A stretch of 64,000 nucleotides of DNA, from the NCBI RefSeq assembly GCF_907164915.1, contig NC_061862.1, positions 93,823,995-93,887,994 on the forward strand, in the 5' to 3' direction. The stretch is from Impatiens glandulifera. Its lineage: Eukaryota; Streptophyta; Magnoliopsida; Ericales; Balsaminaceae. The notes under the pieces are model-generated. The model searched no databases. It worked only from the letters and a program-made list of their open reading frames with translations, and was not told the DNA's origin. The position numbers were made by a program, and so were the translations under genes. Positions 43,764 through 54,747 of this stretch are shown here, piece by piece. How positions within the stretch are numbered: the stretch's first letter is position 1; each line of letters starts with the position of its first letter.

Positions 43764-44380
43764 CCCGGGGATTCGGCTTGATCTTTAATGAGGTTAAGCA
43801 TGCCTGATGATGTCATCAACTATTTAATAGACTTAACTTGTTGGAGTAACTAATGGTTATTTCCAAGGTAAATCTAATTATTACTAAGATAGCAATGATG
43901 AAAAATATCTATTGTCAAGATGTAAGTCTTCCTCTCTTGATGATCGACACATGTCGTCATCTCGATTGTGGTAGACTTGTTTTTAATTAATCACAGGCTT
44001 CATTTTTCAAAACATGCACGAAAACTCGGTCAGTCATCTCAGGTTAACCGGAAAAGTTCATTTCATCAGACTAGAGTGCATATGTACTAAGCGGTTTTCC
44101 ATGACCGGTTTTAGTAGGATATTTCCATTTATGAAAAACAGTTGATTGATATCAACAGTTGTTCAGCTTTTGAACTTGTTTTATCCACTTCAACCTGGTT
44201 ATTTCAACCGTATTAGTAAACATACATTTGATTTGAAATAATGAAGTGATCGGGCATGATTGGAGACATCCTCCCGGTTAGCATGTTTGATTTATTAATG
44301 GCCTATTTGAATATGGTTTGAGAAGTAATAGCTTCTCCTTGAACACATATCCCGGTTTTATATACAAGCATGCATTATAA
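43764..44380 (-). other. Spacer between pol and accessory gene 1
   Basis: About 600 bp without a coding frame. By position it contains pol 3' flank and the upstream promoter region of accessory gene 1. The copy B equivalent (61114-61720) is clearly alignable by eye (shared CTCGATTGTGGTAGAC/GTCTACCACAATCGAG region), so it has been kept as part of the element. Confidence 0.5.
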
Positions 44381-47300
44381 TTATATCAATTGATTAAGAT
44401 TAGTAAGACCCAAGATATTTCGAAAATGTGAAAACTTAGCTTCCTGTAGCGGTTTCGTGAAGATGTCCGCTACTTGTTGCTCGGTCGACACATATTCCAG
44501 CCGGATGTGTTTCTCCTGAACATGCTCCCGGATGAAATGGTGTCGGATGTCGATATGCTTGGTTCTTGAGTGCAACACCGGATTGTATGTGATCGCTATG
44601 GCGCTGGTGTTGTCACAAAAGATTGGAGACTCCTTTGCTTCTATTCCGAAGTCCCTGAGTTGCTGTTGAATCCAGAGGAGTTGTGCACAGCAGCTTCCAG
44701 CCGCTAAATATTCCGCCTCTGCGGTTGACGTTGCAACGGACGTTTGTTTCTTGCTGCTCCAAGTGACTAACCGGTCACCCAGAAACTGACATGTTCCACT
44801 TGTACTCTTTCTGTCGATTTTGCACCCCGCGTAATCGGCATCTGAGTAGCTTATTAAATTGAAGCTTGAGTCTTTTGGATACCAAAGTCCCACTTCTTGA
44901 GTTCCCTTCAAATATTTCAAGATTCTCTTAGCCGCCGTATAGTGAGATTGCTTTGGATTTGCTTGGAACCTTCCGCACACTCCAACCGCAAACAGAATAT
45001 CAGGTCGGCTTGCCGTGAGATACAACAGCGATCCGATCATTCCTCGATATGCTGTGATGTCAACGGCTTGACCATCATCATCTTTGTCCAGCTTCACGGA
45101 AGGACTCATTGGCGTAGCCGCTTCGGCACAAGTATCCATCCCAAATCTCTTCAGCAGTTCGGCTGTATACTTCGGTTGGCTTATAAAGATTCCGGCTTCC
45201 ATCTGCTTGACCTGAAGTCCTAGAAAGAAACTCATTTCCCCCATCATACTCATTTGAAATCTATCAGTCATCTTTTTCGAAAATTTGTCACATAATTTTG
45301 GATCGGTTGATCCGAATATGATATCATCAACATAAATTTGAACAAGTAGAATTTGCTCCTTTCTTTCAAATTTAAAAAGGGTTTTGTCTACCGAACCTAT
45401 TGTAAATTTGTGATCAAATAAGAATTGAGTCAAAGTATCATACCAAGCTCTTGGAGCTTGTTTCAAACCGTAAAGGGCTTTATTCAGCCGGTAAACGTGA
45501 TTTTCATGTTCTGGATTTTTAAAACCTGGAGGTTGGTTAACGTACACCTCTTCATTTACTTTACCGTTTAGAAAAACGCTTTTTACATCCATTTGATAAA
45601 CTTTGAACTTTTTGAAAGCTGCATATGCTAAAAATATTCTAATGGCTTCAAGTCTAGCTACAGGGGCGAAGGATTCTTCAAAATCAATGCCTTCTTCCTG
45701 CTTATAGCCTTGAGCCACTAACCGGGCTTTGTTCCTCGTAACTAAACCGTCTTCATTGAGTTTATTTCTGAATACCCATCATGTGCCTATAACCGGTTTG
45801 TTTTTCGGTCTAGGAACTAGGTACCAGACTTTATTTCTCTCAAACTCGTTTAATTCCTCTTGCATTGCCAAGATCCAATCTGGATCTGACAGTGCTTCAT
45901 CCACCTTTTTCGGCTCAATTTGTGATATGAAAGCAGAGTTTCCATAGTGATCCAAATTTTGTTGCCTAGTTCGGACGGGTGAGGATATGTTACCTATTAC
46001 TAGTTCAAGAGGATGATTTTTGTTCCTTATGAGGTTAATCCGAGACGTGTCTACCAAGCTTTCGGTTGGCTGATCAAGGTTAGACTGATCGGTAGGTTGA
46101 ACAGAGTCAAACCGACCGATTTCTTCAGTAGAAACTGAAGCGTCAACTTTCTGCGGTAAAGCAGCTTGATCAGGCTGAATTTCAACATCAACCGCTTGGT
46201 CCTTGACAAAACGTCTACAAACCGGAACCTCGTCTTCATCATCAGAATAGATATTGAAATTTTCCATTCTGTTGTGAAGGTCGAAGGGTAATGCAGTGTT
46301 TCGCTCAACCGATTCATCGAAAACAACGTGTGCGGTTTCTTCAACTGTTAAAGTCCTAGTATTGTATACTCTGTAGGCTTTACTCACAGCTGAATATCCC
46401 AACATTATTCCCTCATCGGATTTAGCATCAAACGCGGTCAAGTACTTCTTGCCGTTATTGTGAACAAAGCATTTACTACCAAAAATTCGAAAATACCGTA
46501 CACTTGGAATTTGATCAAAATAAATTTCAAAAGGAGTTTTCGAAAACCGTTTAGTTACTAAAGATCGATTTTGTGTATAGCAAGCGGTATTGATAGCTTC
46601 AGCCCAAAACTTTTGAGCGATACCCGAATCGGCTATCATTGACCTTGCGGCTTCCTTGAGAGTTCGGTTTCTTCTCTCAGCCAGGCCATTTTGTTGAGGA
46701 GTTCTGGCATTAGACAACTCGTGCCTAATACCGGAGTCATCAAGAAAAGTAGTTAAATTACTGTTAATAAACTCAGTTCCTCTATCACTTCTGATTTTGT
46801 TTACTTTAATAGATTTTTCATTTTGTATTCTCAAAATCAGTTTAATCAAGTTTGGAGTTGCTTGATTTTTAGAAGTTAGAAAAGTAACCCAAGTAAATTT
46901 AGAGTAATCATCAACAACTACCATAGTATAATGCATGCCTCCTAAGCTAGTTACTTTAACCGGACCAAACAAATCCATATGCAAGAGTTCTAAACATCTT
47001 TCAGATTGATAATTTCCTTTACTTTTAAAAGATGATTTCACTTGTTTCCCCATTTGACATGCAACACATACTTTATCTTTTGAAAACTTAACATTTGGAA
47101 AGCCGTGAACCAGTTCCTTGGAACAAATAAAGTTAATCGTTTTGAAATTCAAGTGATTTAACCGTTTATGCCAAAGCCAATTTGGATCATTTCCGGCTAT
47201 CATACACACAGGTTTTTCGAACTCAGTTTTCCAGTTTACTTTATAAATGTTTCCTATCCGGTTACCGGTTAACAAAGTGTCATTATTTTGATTTTTGACT

Positions 47301-47644
47301 AAACATGAGTTTTTATGAAATTCAACTTTGTAGCCCACATCACACATTTGGCTTATGCTTAGTAAATTAAAGCTTAGTTTTTCTACTAATAGCACATTAT
47401 TTATGGATAATTCACCATGGACAATCTTACCCTTGCCCACGGTTTTACCTTTTGAGTTGTCCCCGAATGTGATGAATGCTCCGGTTTCGTACTTGATGTC
47501 AGTCAGTAGCTCCTTGTTTCCGGTCATATGCCTTGAGCATCCACTGTCCAAGTACCATTCAGAATTCTTCAACCGGTTGTTCCTCCTAACCTGCAAGAAA
47601 CAATTATTTACACCTTTTTGGTACCCACATTTAGTTGGGTCCAT
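44381..47644 (-). pseudogene. Family 1 copy A copia pol: PR-IN-RT-RNase H, one internal stop
   Basis: Starts at the ATG at 47644 (MDPTKCGYQKG). Protease: EWYLDSGCSRHMTGN. GAG-pre-integrase zinc region: WHKRLNHLNFKTINF, then CVACQMGKQ. Integrase catalytic core: HMDLFGPVKV (D), IRSDRGTEF (D), QNGLAERRNRTLKE (E). [42 protein letters not shown] and the YVDD box in [12 protein letters not shown]. RNase [56 protein letters not shown]. Complete in length, but TGA replaces a Gln codon at about 45779-45781 at the start of RT, in an otherwise unbroken frame. Pol is in a different frame from gag. Confidence 0.9.
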
Positions 47645-47681
47645 GGTTGATTAGTCCCTTTGGGATCCAGACTTGAATGAG

Positions 47682-49497
47682 TCAGATCACTTTCCCGGTT
47701 ATTGTTTTGATAATATTTGGCTTAACTTCTTGGCCGTTGCTCAAGAATTCCTTATGTGGTGATGGACTTCTTTGATGTCGGTTTTTATTTGTTTTACTTG
47801 GTTTCCGGTTGGCTTTCCTTCTCTCAGGATGAAGCCATTTTTCAGTTTCGTTAGGGCCTACATATTTAAGCGTTTCTTCCGGTTTTAAGTCATTTTCGGT
47901 TTGTGAAATTTTGACAAATTTTATAAACGGAAGATTATTTTTCGTTAGTTTCATCCCGTTGGATTGTTTTGTTTCATTTTGTTTACTTGGATCATAACCG
48001 ATACCATATCTACACTTAGGATGTCGTTTATAGTTACACATTTGTTTTACTGCTTGTCGTGATCTCTCCCACGCAGCCGTGACGTACATTGCTCGTTCAT
48101 CGGTTTCGATTACCGGTTGAACTGTCTCCTCATTATCGGAGAATAGTTCATCCGGTTCATACGTTTCGATCTCACATGTTTTATCGTTTTCATCATTTAT
48201 TTGTTCGGTTTTAGGTTCTACAGGTGTTGGTATATACGCAGATATATTTCTGAACTCAGCAACCATTTGGTTGAGTGCAGAAACTAGATCTTCTTTAGTA
48301 AACTCATCAGAGGAGAAATCAAATACCTCTTCATCGTTTGCCATGAAGCAGGTTACTTTCTCTTCAGCATCTTCATTATCGGAGTATGCCCACTCGCTTC
48401 CTCCGTCGGATGCAATGAGTGCTTTTTGAATCTCCTTTCCTTCATCGGCATGTTGATCATCATTTCTCCGGTAGCCGTTTCGTTGGTTGTTGTTGTTTCC
48501 CCGATAATTGTTTTCCTTGATAATTGTTTCCCTGATACCGGTTGCCTTGATAGTTATTTCCTTGATAATTATTTTCTTGATAGTTTCCTTCCGGTTTTCT
48601 ATCGTCTCTTCTTGGTTTTCTACATTCTGACCTGAAATGTCCAAAACCATCACAGTTATAACATCTCTTGTTTGATTTATCTACATAGTTATAATTAAAA
48701 TCATTATTAGATGGTGGCTGGCTCTTCTTCATAAATTTCCCAAATTTCTGAGCTAGCATTGCCATCACATCGTCGGTTATTTGATCGGTGTTTTTGACTG
48801 GAGCCGGTGCGGTTGATACTGGAGCCGCCGGTTCCACCGATGTGACCAAAGCTCTTGTTGCGGTTGATGTGGATGCTTCATCTTCGATCCGAGACTTGAT
48901 CTCGAATTCGTAGGCTTTCAAGTCCTCAAACACATCATGCAACTTCATCTGCCCAAGGGTGCTTGATTCCCTCATCACCATGGTCTTGATATCCCACGTG
49001 CTTGGCAAAGATCTTAAAGCTTTGATGATCACTTCTCGGTTGTCATACTTCTTTCCGAGTGTCTGAAGCTCGTTTACTACGCTGGTGAACCGGTTGCTGA
49101 ATTCCTTCATATTTTCTCCCGGTTTCATCCTTATATTTTCATACTTCTGCGTAGCCACCAAGATTTTATTCTCCTTGGTTCTTTCGTTTCCCTCGTGGAT
49201 CTGAATAATTGTTTCCCAGGCTTTCTTTGCATTTTCGCACTCTGATATTTTGTTCAACGTGTTGTTATCTATAGCTTTATAGATATACCTCATGCAATGG
49301 TTGTCCAGGTTGCTTCTTCTCCGATCTTCACTCGTCCACTGGCTCTCCTCCTTGTTAATCTTGATCGGTCCCTCTTTCAGGACTCGGCTCATCTCATCAT
49401 CTAGCGTAATCAGATGTAAATACATCTGCTTCTTCCAACTGCTAAACGCTTCGCTGTTTAGCATTGACGGCTTGTCGCTGTGGGTCATGCTTCCCAT
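47682..49497 (-). pseudogene. Family 1 copy A gag, frameshifted
   Basis: Begins MGSMTHSDKPSMLN, 45 bp after the primer site. N-terminal capsid-type region: SWKKQMYLHLITLDDEMSRV, EGPIKINKEE, ENILVATQKY-like segment, NMKEFSNRFTSVVNELQTLG, LRSLPSTWDIKTMVMRESST. CCHC knuckle: CYNCDGFGHFRSEC. A run of NYQGN repeats follows, and within it (about 48460-48650) the reading frame shifts; the rest (YSDNEDAEEKVTCFMAND, DFSSDEFTKEDLVSALNQMV, AAWERSRQAVKQM, then YGIGYD) is in another frame and ends at 47682. Copy B reads through this repeat in one frame, which shows the copy A break. Confidence 0.85.
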
Positions 49498-49528
49498 TTT
49501 CTTCGGTTGCTTGAGTGCTGAGAACCTT

Positions 49529-49540
49529 GCTCTGATACCA
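49529..49540 (-). other. Primer binding site (tRNA-Met type), copy A
   Basis: Minus strand TGGTATCAGAGC, two bases inside the 5' LTR edge at 49543; complementary to the 3' end of plant initiator tRNA-Met, the usual copia primer. Confidence 0.9.
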
Positions 49541-49542
49541 CT

Positions 49543-50794
49543 TGTTAGGATCGGGGACGCCCTTGGAGGACCGGGGGTGTTTCCGGTTTCAGGAAGGGTG
49601 GCCGCTTACACAACACAACACTCTTTGGTGATAGTCCGGTTAAAGACTAAAACCTTTCTCAGCACTGCACAACCTGTCACAGACTCTTGAACCGGGTTCA
49701 AGGGCGGAAATGTCTGTTTCAGGTTGAAGCAACGAATGCGACTTTAGATGATGTTTAAGAAGGAGTCGTTTTATGGAGGTAAGTGACCGGTTTTGGAAGT
49801 ATGATTAGTTTACAGTTTACGTTAAGAAAGCAAGAAATGAAAGCGAAGGAAAGAATACAAGACAGGAAATTTGTTTATGGATGTTCGGAGCAAACTCTCC
49901 TACGTCACCCCTTCTTCTCAGATTATGAGAAAGATCTCCACTAACTCTTTAGAGTTACAACAGTACTGCCGGTCGAGCCCAACTTCGCTACTCGCCGGTT
50001 ACACCAAACTCACACTTTGATGTAATACAACAACACAACACAATAACACACAAAAGGCTTCCGGTTTTAGACACACCGGTTTTAGAATATAAGACTTTAT
50101 CTCTCTAGAATTTAATGCTTTTATAACTCATTAACTATTTCTCAACTTCTTCGAACTGCTGCATTGAATGAAGACGATCCGTCTTCCTTTTATAGCTGAA
50201 AGTAGCTAACAGCTACTTTCTTCTCTCTCTTGCGGATTGGTCGATCATTATCACGCCTGTTTGCAGAAAGGTTGCTTGCACGCTTCAACTTCCTCAACAC
50301 CTGGCATTCATGCAGGTGACTCTGAGCATATGATGACATAGCCGTTTTTTCAGATTGTAACACGTGTTGAGCATCCGCCTCCGGTTGTCAGCATCGGATC
50401 AACAAAGCATCATTGCTTTCCTCGCATGCTTCTGATCGGATCCGATCTTCTTTTATTATTTCGAGACACGTTTCTTCCGTCATGGTACGTCATTCTTTGA
50501 ATTTTGAATCTTCTGACTTTTGATCTGTACTATCCGGTTTCTGTGTCTTGTGCATTATGATCCGGTTGGAGTGTAATCTTTTGTTCTTCGTTAACCGGTC
50601 GCTTGAGAAAGTGAAACCGGTTCCTCTAATCTTTAACTTGATCACTTGAAGCTGGTTTCTTTGAAGTATACAAGCAACCGGTTTTTGATGCCCCAACCGG
50701 TTCATACGGTTTTAGAAGTACCTGCACATAAAGATTAACCTCTATTTAGTTCGTCTGGCCGGTTCCAAAATTAATCTACTTAATTTTTCTATCA
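49543..50794 (-). repeat. 5' LTR of family 1 copy A
   Basis: 1252 bp, nearly identical to 36621-37873: about eleven substitutions and one 1 bp indel by eye. Its TATA box (50188-50195) is the one expected to drive gag and pol. Confidence 0.92.
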
Positions 50795-51055
50795 TTATTA
50801 TTATTATATAGGTTTGTTTTTAAGTTTAAGTTTATAAGGGACATTAAAATTATTAAAATTAAATAAAAAAAATATATTATATATTGATTGGCTCGAAAAA
50901 GTTCGACAAGTCAAAGAGACAGTATTATATGATCTTGAACTCTGTCCGAATATTAAATGTTTCGGCTCGAACTCATTCGAACCTAGTCAAAATTAAGCTA
51001 AGTCGAGTTTTGAATAAGTGACTCATAAGTGACTCATAAGTGACTTGAACATATA
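50795..51055. mobile_element. Right part of the decayed GAGCTCG-type hAT element
   Basis: Continues the element interrupted at 36620. GGCTCGAACTCATTCGAACC and repeated GTGACTCATAA words form the second arm. Confidence 0.45.
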
Positions 51056-51772
51056 AATAACTAATTTATTTGATGGATTGCATTTAAAAATTACCATGTT
51101 TTATCTTTAATGTACTTAACTATCTTACTTTCAACAAATTTGATATTAAATTAAATTAAGAGATAAAGTGATAGTTAATTGTGAGATTGTAGGTAACATA
51201 TTTTAAAATTAGTAAAGTATATTTTTTAAATAGTTATTTAAAAGTTATATTTAATTTATTAAAAATAATTTATATAATATATATATATTAAATATATATG
51301 TAAATTATAGAAAAATATAAGTATATGTAAACCATTTAAATTTTAATATTAAATCATATATTAAATATTTCCTCTTTGAAAAATCAACAATCATTAAAAA
51401 AATATATATATATATATAGTAAGTATATGAAATAAAGAAAAGAGAAAAGATTAGATTTTGTTGTTAAAATTTCTTTAATTGTCTTCATTAGTAGAGTGTT
51501 TTATCTAAAAAGAATTAAGAAAGGTAAATTTTTTTTATCTAGATTTGTTTGTTGTCTTCAACTAATTTTCTATCGTAAAGTGGGAGATCTCAATGGGTTC
51601 ATTGAATTGAATGTGACGAGAGTACCGAGAGAGGGCATCACGAAGGATGTGTTAAAATTCTGGTGGTTCCTCTAAAGTCGAACGTCGAATATCCGGAAGC
51701 TTTTCTTGTGGAAACGGAACCCATGATTGTAAAGTTATGGTTTGACCAGAATTTTTTATTGTTGTTTTAATA
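51056..51772. other. AT-rich intergenic DNA
   Basis: No gene seen up to about 51590. 51590-51770 is less AT-rich and may already belong to the degraded coding sequence that follows, since a frame reads IELNVTRVPREGITKDVLKF before a stop. Confidence 0.35.
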
Positions 51773-52570
51773 ATGTCAGGTTGTAGCTCTTGTTCTAGTT
51801 CACACAAGGATATCCTTGTTAAACCTTTATCGACATCTCATCCTACAAGTCTAACGACGTTAAGAACACATGTTAAGGAATTAATGGTGACCCGTTTCTG
51901 TGTGGATCATATTTGTTTGTCTAGGCTCGCTAATGTTGAATGGTTAATAGTTGTGGAGGAAAATGTGCGGGTATTGAGTCTCTACGGCTTGTATGTCACG
52001 GATGTCATGGAGTGGTTAGGCGAAGAGAAGGTTGATCATGAGGTTGTGTTTGAGATTATGACCCATTATATTCGACTCCACTTACCCAATATTGTCTTGT
52101 CTCAATTAAGGGTCTTGTTAAGGTTATGGAGTATTCGTCTCAAATGCACACAGTTGAGGCGAATATTCAACATTTTTCTCTTTTCTTACTTATTCTCGAG
52201 TTTGCTAACTATATCTCTCTCCGTTTCTCTTGTGATAAATGATTTATATTTGGTCTCAAACAAAGTTAGAGTGTCCCTATTTTCACATCAAATCTCAGAT
52301 TTAATAGGAAATTTGGATCGTGTTGAAAGGGTTGATGATGGTATTTAATCCACTTATGCCGATGATACTAATGTCATCCCAGTCAGATCTCTATATTCCA
52401 TTGTTGAGTCACATATGGTCATTCATGTAATTTCTAAGGAAGAATTAGTTGAGTCTGATCTTGAGTACTACGCCAACAAGGAGGTTTTTGCAGATTTCTC
52501 TAAGGAAAATAGATATTCGGTGCAAAAAAATATTTGGGTCCGAGACGGAGGTTTGGTCGAAGATTCGTGA
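51773..52570 (+). pseudogene. Unrecognised coding-like sequence with one internal stop
   Basis: A 191-codon frame from 51773 (MSGCSSCSSSHKDILVKPLS) stops with TAA at 52346-52348; the same frame then stays open for another 73 codons (STYADDTNVIPVRSLYSIVE ... VFADFSKENRYSVQKNIW). Base composition is more even than in the flanks. Middle residues (LYGLYVTDVMEWLGEEKVDH) look like globular protein; a Leu/Phe-rich segment near residues 130-165 could be a membrane helix or decayed sequence. I do not recognise a family. It lies between AT-rich DNA and a family 2 LTR and may be a decayed host or transposon gene. Confidence 0.3.
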
Positions 52571-52723
52571 GATTCCCCAACTTCCATATTATTATATTCG
52601 AAGTGTAATAAAGAAGATTGTTTTGCTTAATGATAATATTGTTGATGGAAAACATGTTTCGATCTAATATGACATACTCTAATTAGTTTATCTTAATGAT
52701 TAACAAAATTGTAGCTTGCAACG
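52571..52723. other. Flank of the plus-strand family 2 LTR
   Basis: Short non-coding stretch. CAACG at 52719-52723 would be the left target duplication of the family 2 insertion; its partner is not in the window. Confidence 0.3.
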
Positions 52724-54625
52724 TGTTGAGTCAAATTATTTTGACTAAGTGTTGAAAATAATTTAACCATTGGAATTTTGATGATGAAATGACTTATGCG
52801 TTTTGATGCAGGTGTATCGAAATCATATTTTATTAGACTTGGTTCTAATGAGGATCATTAGACCGATTTTGGAATTAGATGCATAGAATTAGACGTGCAG
52901 TCTAACTCAGCGGAGTTAGACGTGCAATCTAATTAATGCACAAAATTAGACGTGCAGTCTAACTCAGCGGAGTTAGACATGTAGTCTAATGAATGCACAG
53001 AATTAAACGTGCAGTCTAACTCATCGGAGTTAGACGTGCAATCTAATGAATGTATAGAATTAGACGTGTAGTCTAACTCAGCGGAGTTAGATCTGCAGTC
53101 TAATGAATTCCCGAATTAGACGTGTAATCTAATTAACTGAAAGTTAGACGTAAGTCTAACTCCTTCAGATTAGTCTGAGGTAGAACCGGAATTAAACGTG
53201 CAGTCTAACTCAGTGGAGTTAGACGTGCAGTCTAATGATTATTGGATAATTAGACGTGTAGTCTAATTAAGTAAAAGTTAGACGTAAGTCTAACTCCTTC
53301 AGATTAGTCTGAGGTAGAACCGGAATTAGACGTGCAGTCTAACTCAGTGGAGTTAGACATGCAGTCTAATGGTTATTGGATAATTAGACATGTAGTCTAA
53401 TTAAGTGAAAGTTAGACGTAAGTCTAACTCCTTCAGATTAGTCTGAGGTAGAACCGGAATTAGACGTGCAATCTAACTTAGTGGAGTTAGACGTGCAGTC
53501 TAATGGTTATTGGATAATTAGACGTGTAGTCTAATTAAGTGAAAGTTAGACGTAAGTCTAACTCCTTCAGATTAGTCTGAGGTAGAACCGGAATTAGACG
53601 TGTAGTTTAACTCAGTGGAGTTAGACGTGCATTCTAATGGTTATTCGATTTCTATTATATCAGGTGGTTTAATAGACTCTGTTATTAGACTGGGATGTTT
53701 AAATTTCATTAGACTGATTTTCACAATCCGTCTAAATGAAATACGTCTAATGCTCAGCTTAAGCAGTATGCCTGAAGCTAGCACCCGCCTACCCACGTGC
53801 TATAGCTGTACCCTACTTCTGCTCCACTTTCTAGTGAAGATCAGTACAACAGCTATATGCAACCAACCAACGAATGCCACGTAAGAGAATTTTCCTCATA
53901 TTACTTGTTTTGCAGGTACATCTCTGATGGAATATTCGGCGCACTACAAGTTGTGTACGACCACGATCCTTGTGCTCAGAACCTGCTGTGTACAATGGAG
54001 GCTTTCCAATGGAAGAGTGCCACGCATCATTATAAAAGATTTGACCGTTAGCCCCTGCCCAGTATTTAACAAATCTCCAGGACAGCGGACAATCAACTTA
54101 CGAACTGCCAGATTTTACAAAAGAGTCAATCGACAATTATGCTTGCTATTCCAGAGAGAGAAATCAAGCCTTATACCATGAAGCTGCTTTTCTGATTGTA
54201 CTGTGTGTGAATCAAGAGAGAGCTAGAATCAAAAACACCTTTAGCTGATTGATATTCTTAATCTTGTAATTGAGCAGAGTGTGTTTTGTTCAATAGTGAG
54301 CTAAGTGTGTGCAAACTGTATTTGGTTCTAATCATATTAGAGTGAATCCTTCCGGTGGTTGGAAGAAGGGGTGACGTAGAAGAGTTTCTCCGAACATCCA
54401 TAAACAAACTGCTGTGTTCTTTCATTTCTGTCATCTTTTCATTTTTCATCTTGAGCTTCAAACCCAAGTAAACTATTCCGCCTTGAATCTGTTTCAAGTG
54501 TTTACAAGTGTTTGCGTAGAATAGAAAACGAATCAAATCCTTAACAAGATTTCTTTCAACCCGTTTTTCATAAGCCTTCATCCATAGCCAGACCCCCGTC
54601 TCTATTGATAAAGCCGATCCTATCA
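52724..54625 (+). repeat. Family 2 LTR, most complete copy
   Basis: Carries the palindrome array (52860-53660), the conserved ACCCACGTGCTATAGCTGTA region (53790-53810) and the end ATTGATAAAGCCGATCCTAT-CA. Aligns in reverse with 7082-11358 and 17674-18725. The open frames inside it are not genes. Confidence 0.85.
52860..53660. repeat. TTAGAC...GTCTAA palindrome array, plus-strand LTR
   Basis: Units ATTAGACGTGCAGTCTAACTC with linkers AGCGGAG or AGTGGAG. From about 53140 a higher-order unit of about 125 bp (containing CTCCTTCAGATTAGTCTGAGG and GTAGAACCGGA) repeats about four times, so this copy has expanded as a higher-order array. Confidence 0.9.
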
Positions 54626-54627
54626 AT

Positions 54628-54639
54628 TGGTATCAGGGC
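54628..54639 (+). other. Primer binding site of family 2
   Basis: TGGTATCAGGGC, two bases after the LTR end at 54625; one mismatch (G for A) to the usual tRNA-Met complement seen in family 1. Confidence 0.8.
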
Positions 54640-54659
54640 CCTGTTTTTATTCTCAAGAC

Positions 54660-54747
54660 TGATAGAAAAATTAAGTAGATTAATTTTAAATCGGCCACAC
54701 ATTACAAGTTTTGAATATTTATTCTAAATAATCAAAAAGGGAGAAAT
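54660..54747 (+). repeat. Extra polypurine/LTR-edge unit outside the copy B LTR
   Basis: TGATAGAAAAATTAAGTAGA ... TTTATTCTAAATAATC ... AAAAAGGGAGAAAT, then the LTR proper begins with the same TGATAGAAAAATTAAG. It is one unit of the repeat that copy A has three times just inside its 3' LTR. If 54660 is the true left edge, this copy's LTR is 1300 bp and was defined by an upstream polypurine tract. Confidence 0.8.

Larger units (their letters stand above)
36621..50794 (-). mobile_element. Ty1/copia retrotransposon family 1 copy A (Sirevirus-like, 14.2 kb)
   Basis: Flanked by TTATT on both sides (36616-36620 and 50795-50799). LTRs 36621-37873 and 49543-50794 (1253 and 1252 bp) differ at about a dozen positions by eye. 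Minus-strand order: LTR, tRNA-Met primer site, gag, pol (protease, integrase, RT, RNase H = copia order), three accessory genes each with its own TATA box, triplicated polypurine region, LTR. About 6 kb between pol and the 3' LTR is unusually long for copia. The CCHC knuckle, gag and pol in different frames, repeated polypurine tracts and an env-position region agree with the Sirevirus lineage. Gag is frameshifted and pol has one stop. Confidence 0.92.
52724..54659 (+). mobile_element. Family 2 copia element, 5' LTR and primer site only (plus strand)
   Basis: A 1902 bp LTR (TGTTGAGTCA...CCTATCA) followed by the primer site and 20 more bases of leader, then interrupted by family 1 copy B at 54660. 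No family 2 internal genes or second LTR follow before the assembly gap, so the rest of the element is lost or lies beyond it. Confidence 0.85.

Noticed and set aside
52349..52420. YADD in the unassigned frame as a reverse transcriptase catalytic box
   Set aside because: No other RT motif at the expected distance on either side; probably coincidence.
54258..54626. 122-codon minus-strand frame in the plus-strand family 2 LTR
   Set aside because: Lies in LTR sequence and also appears, degraded, in the other LTR; no domain and no coding pattern.
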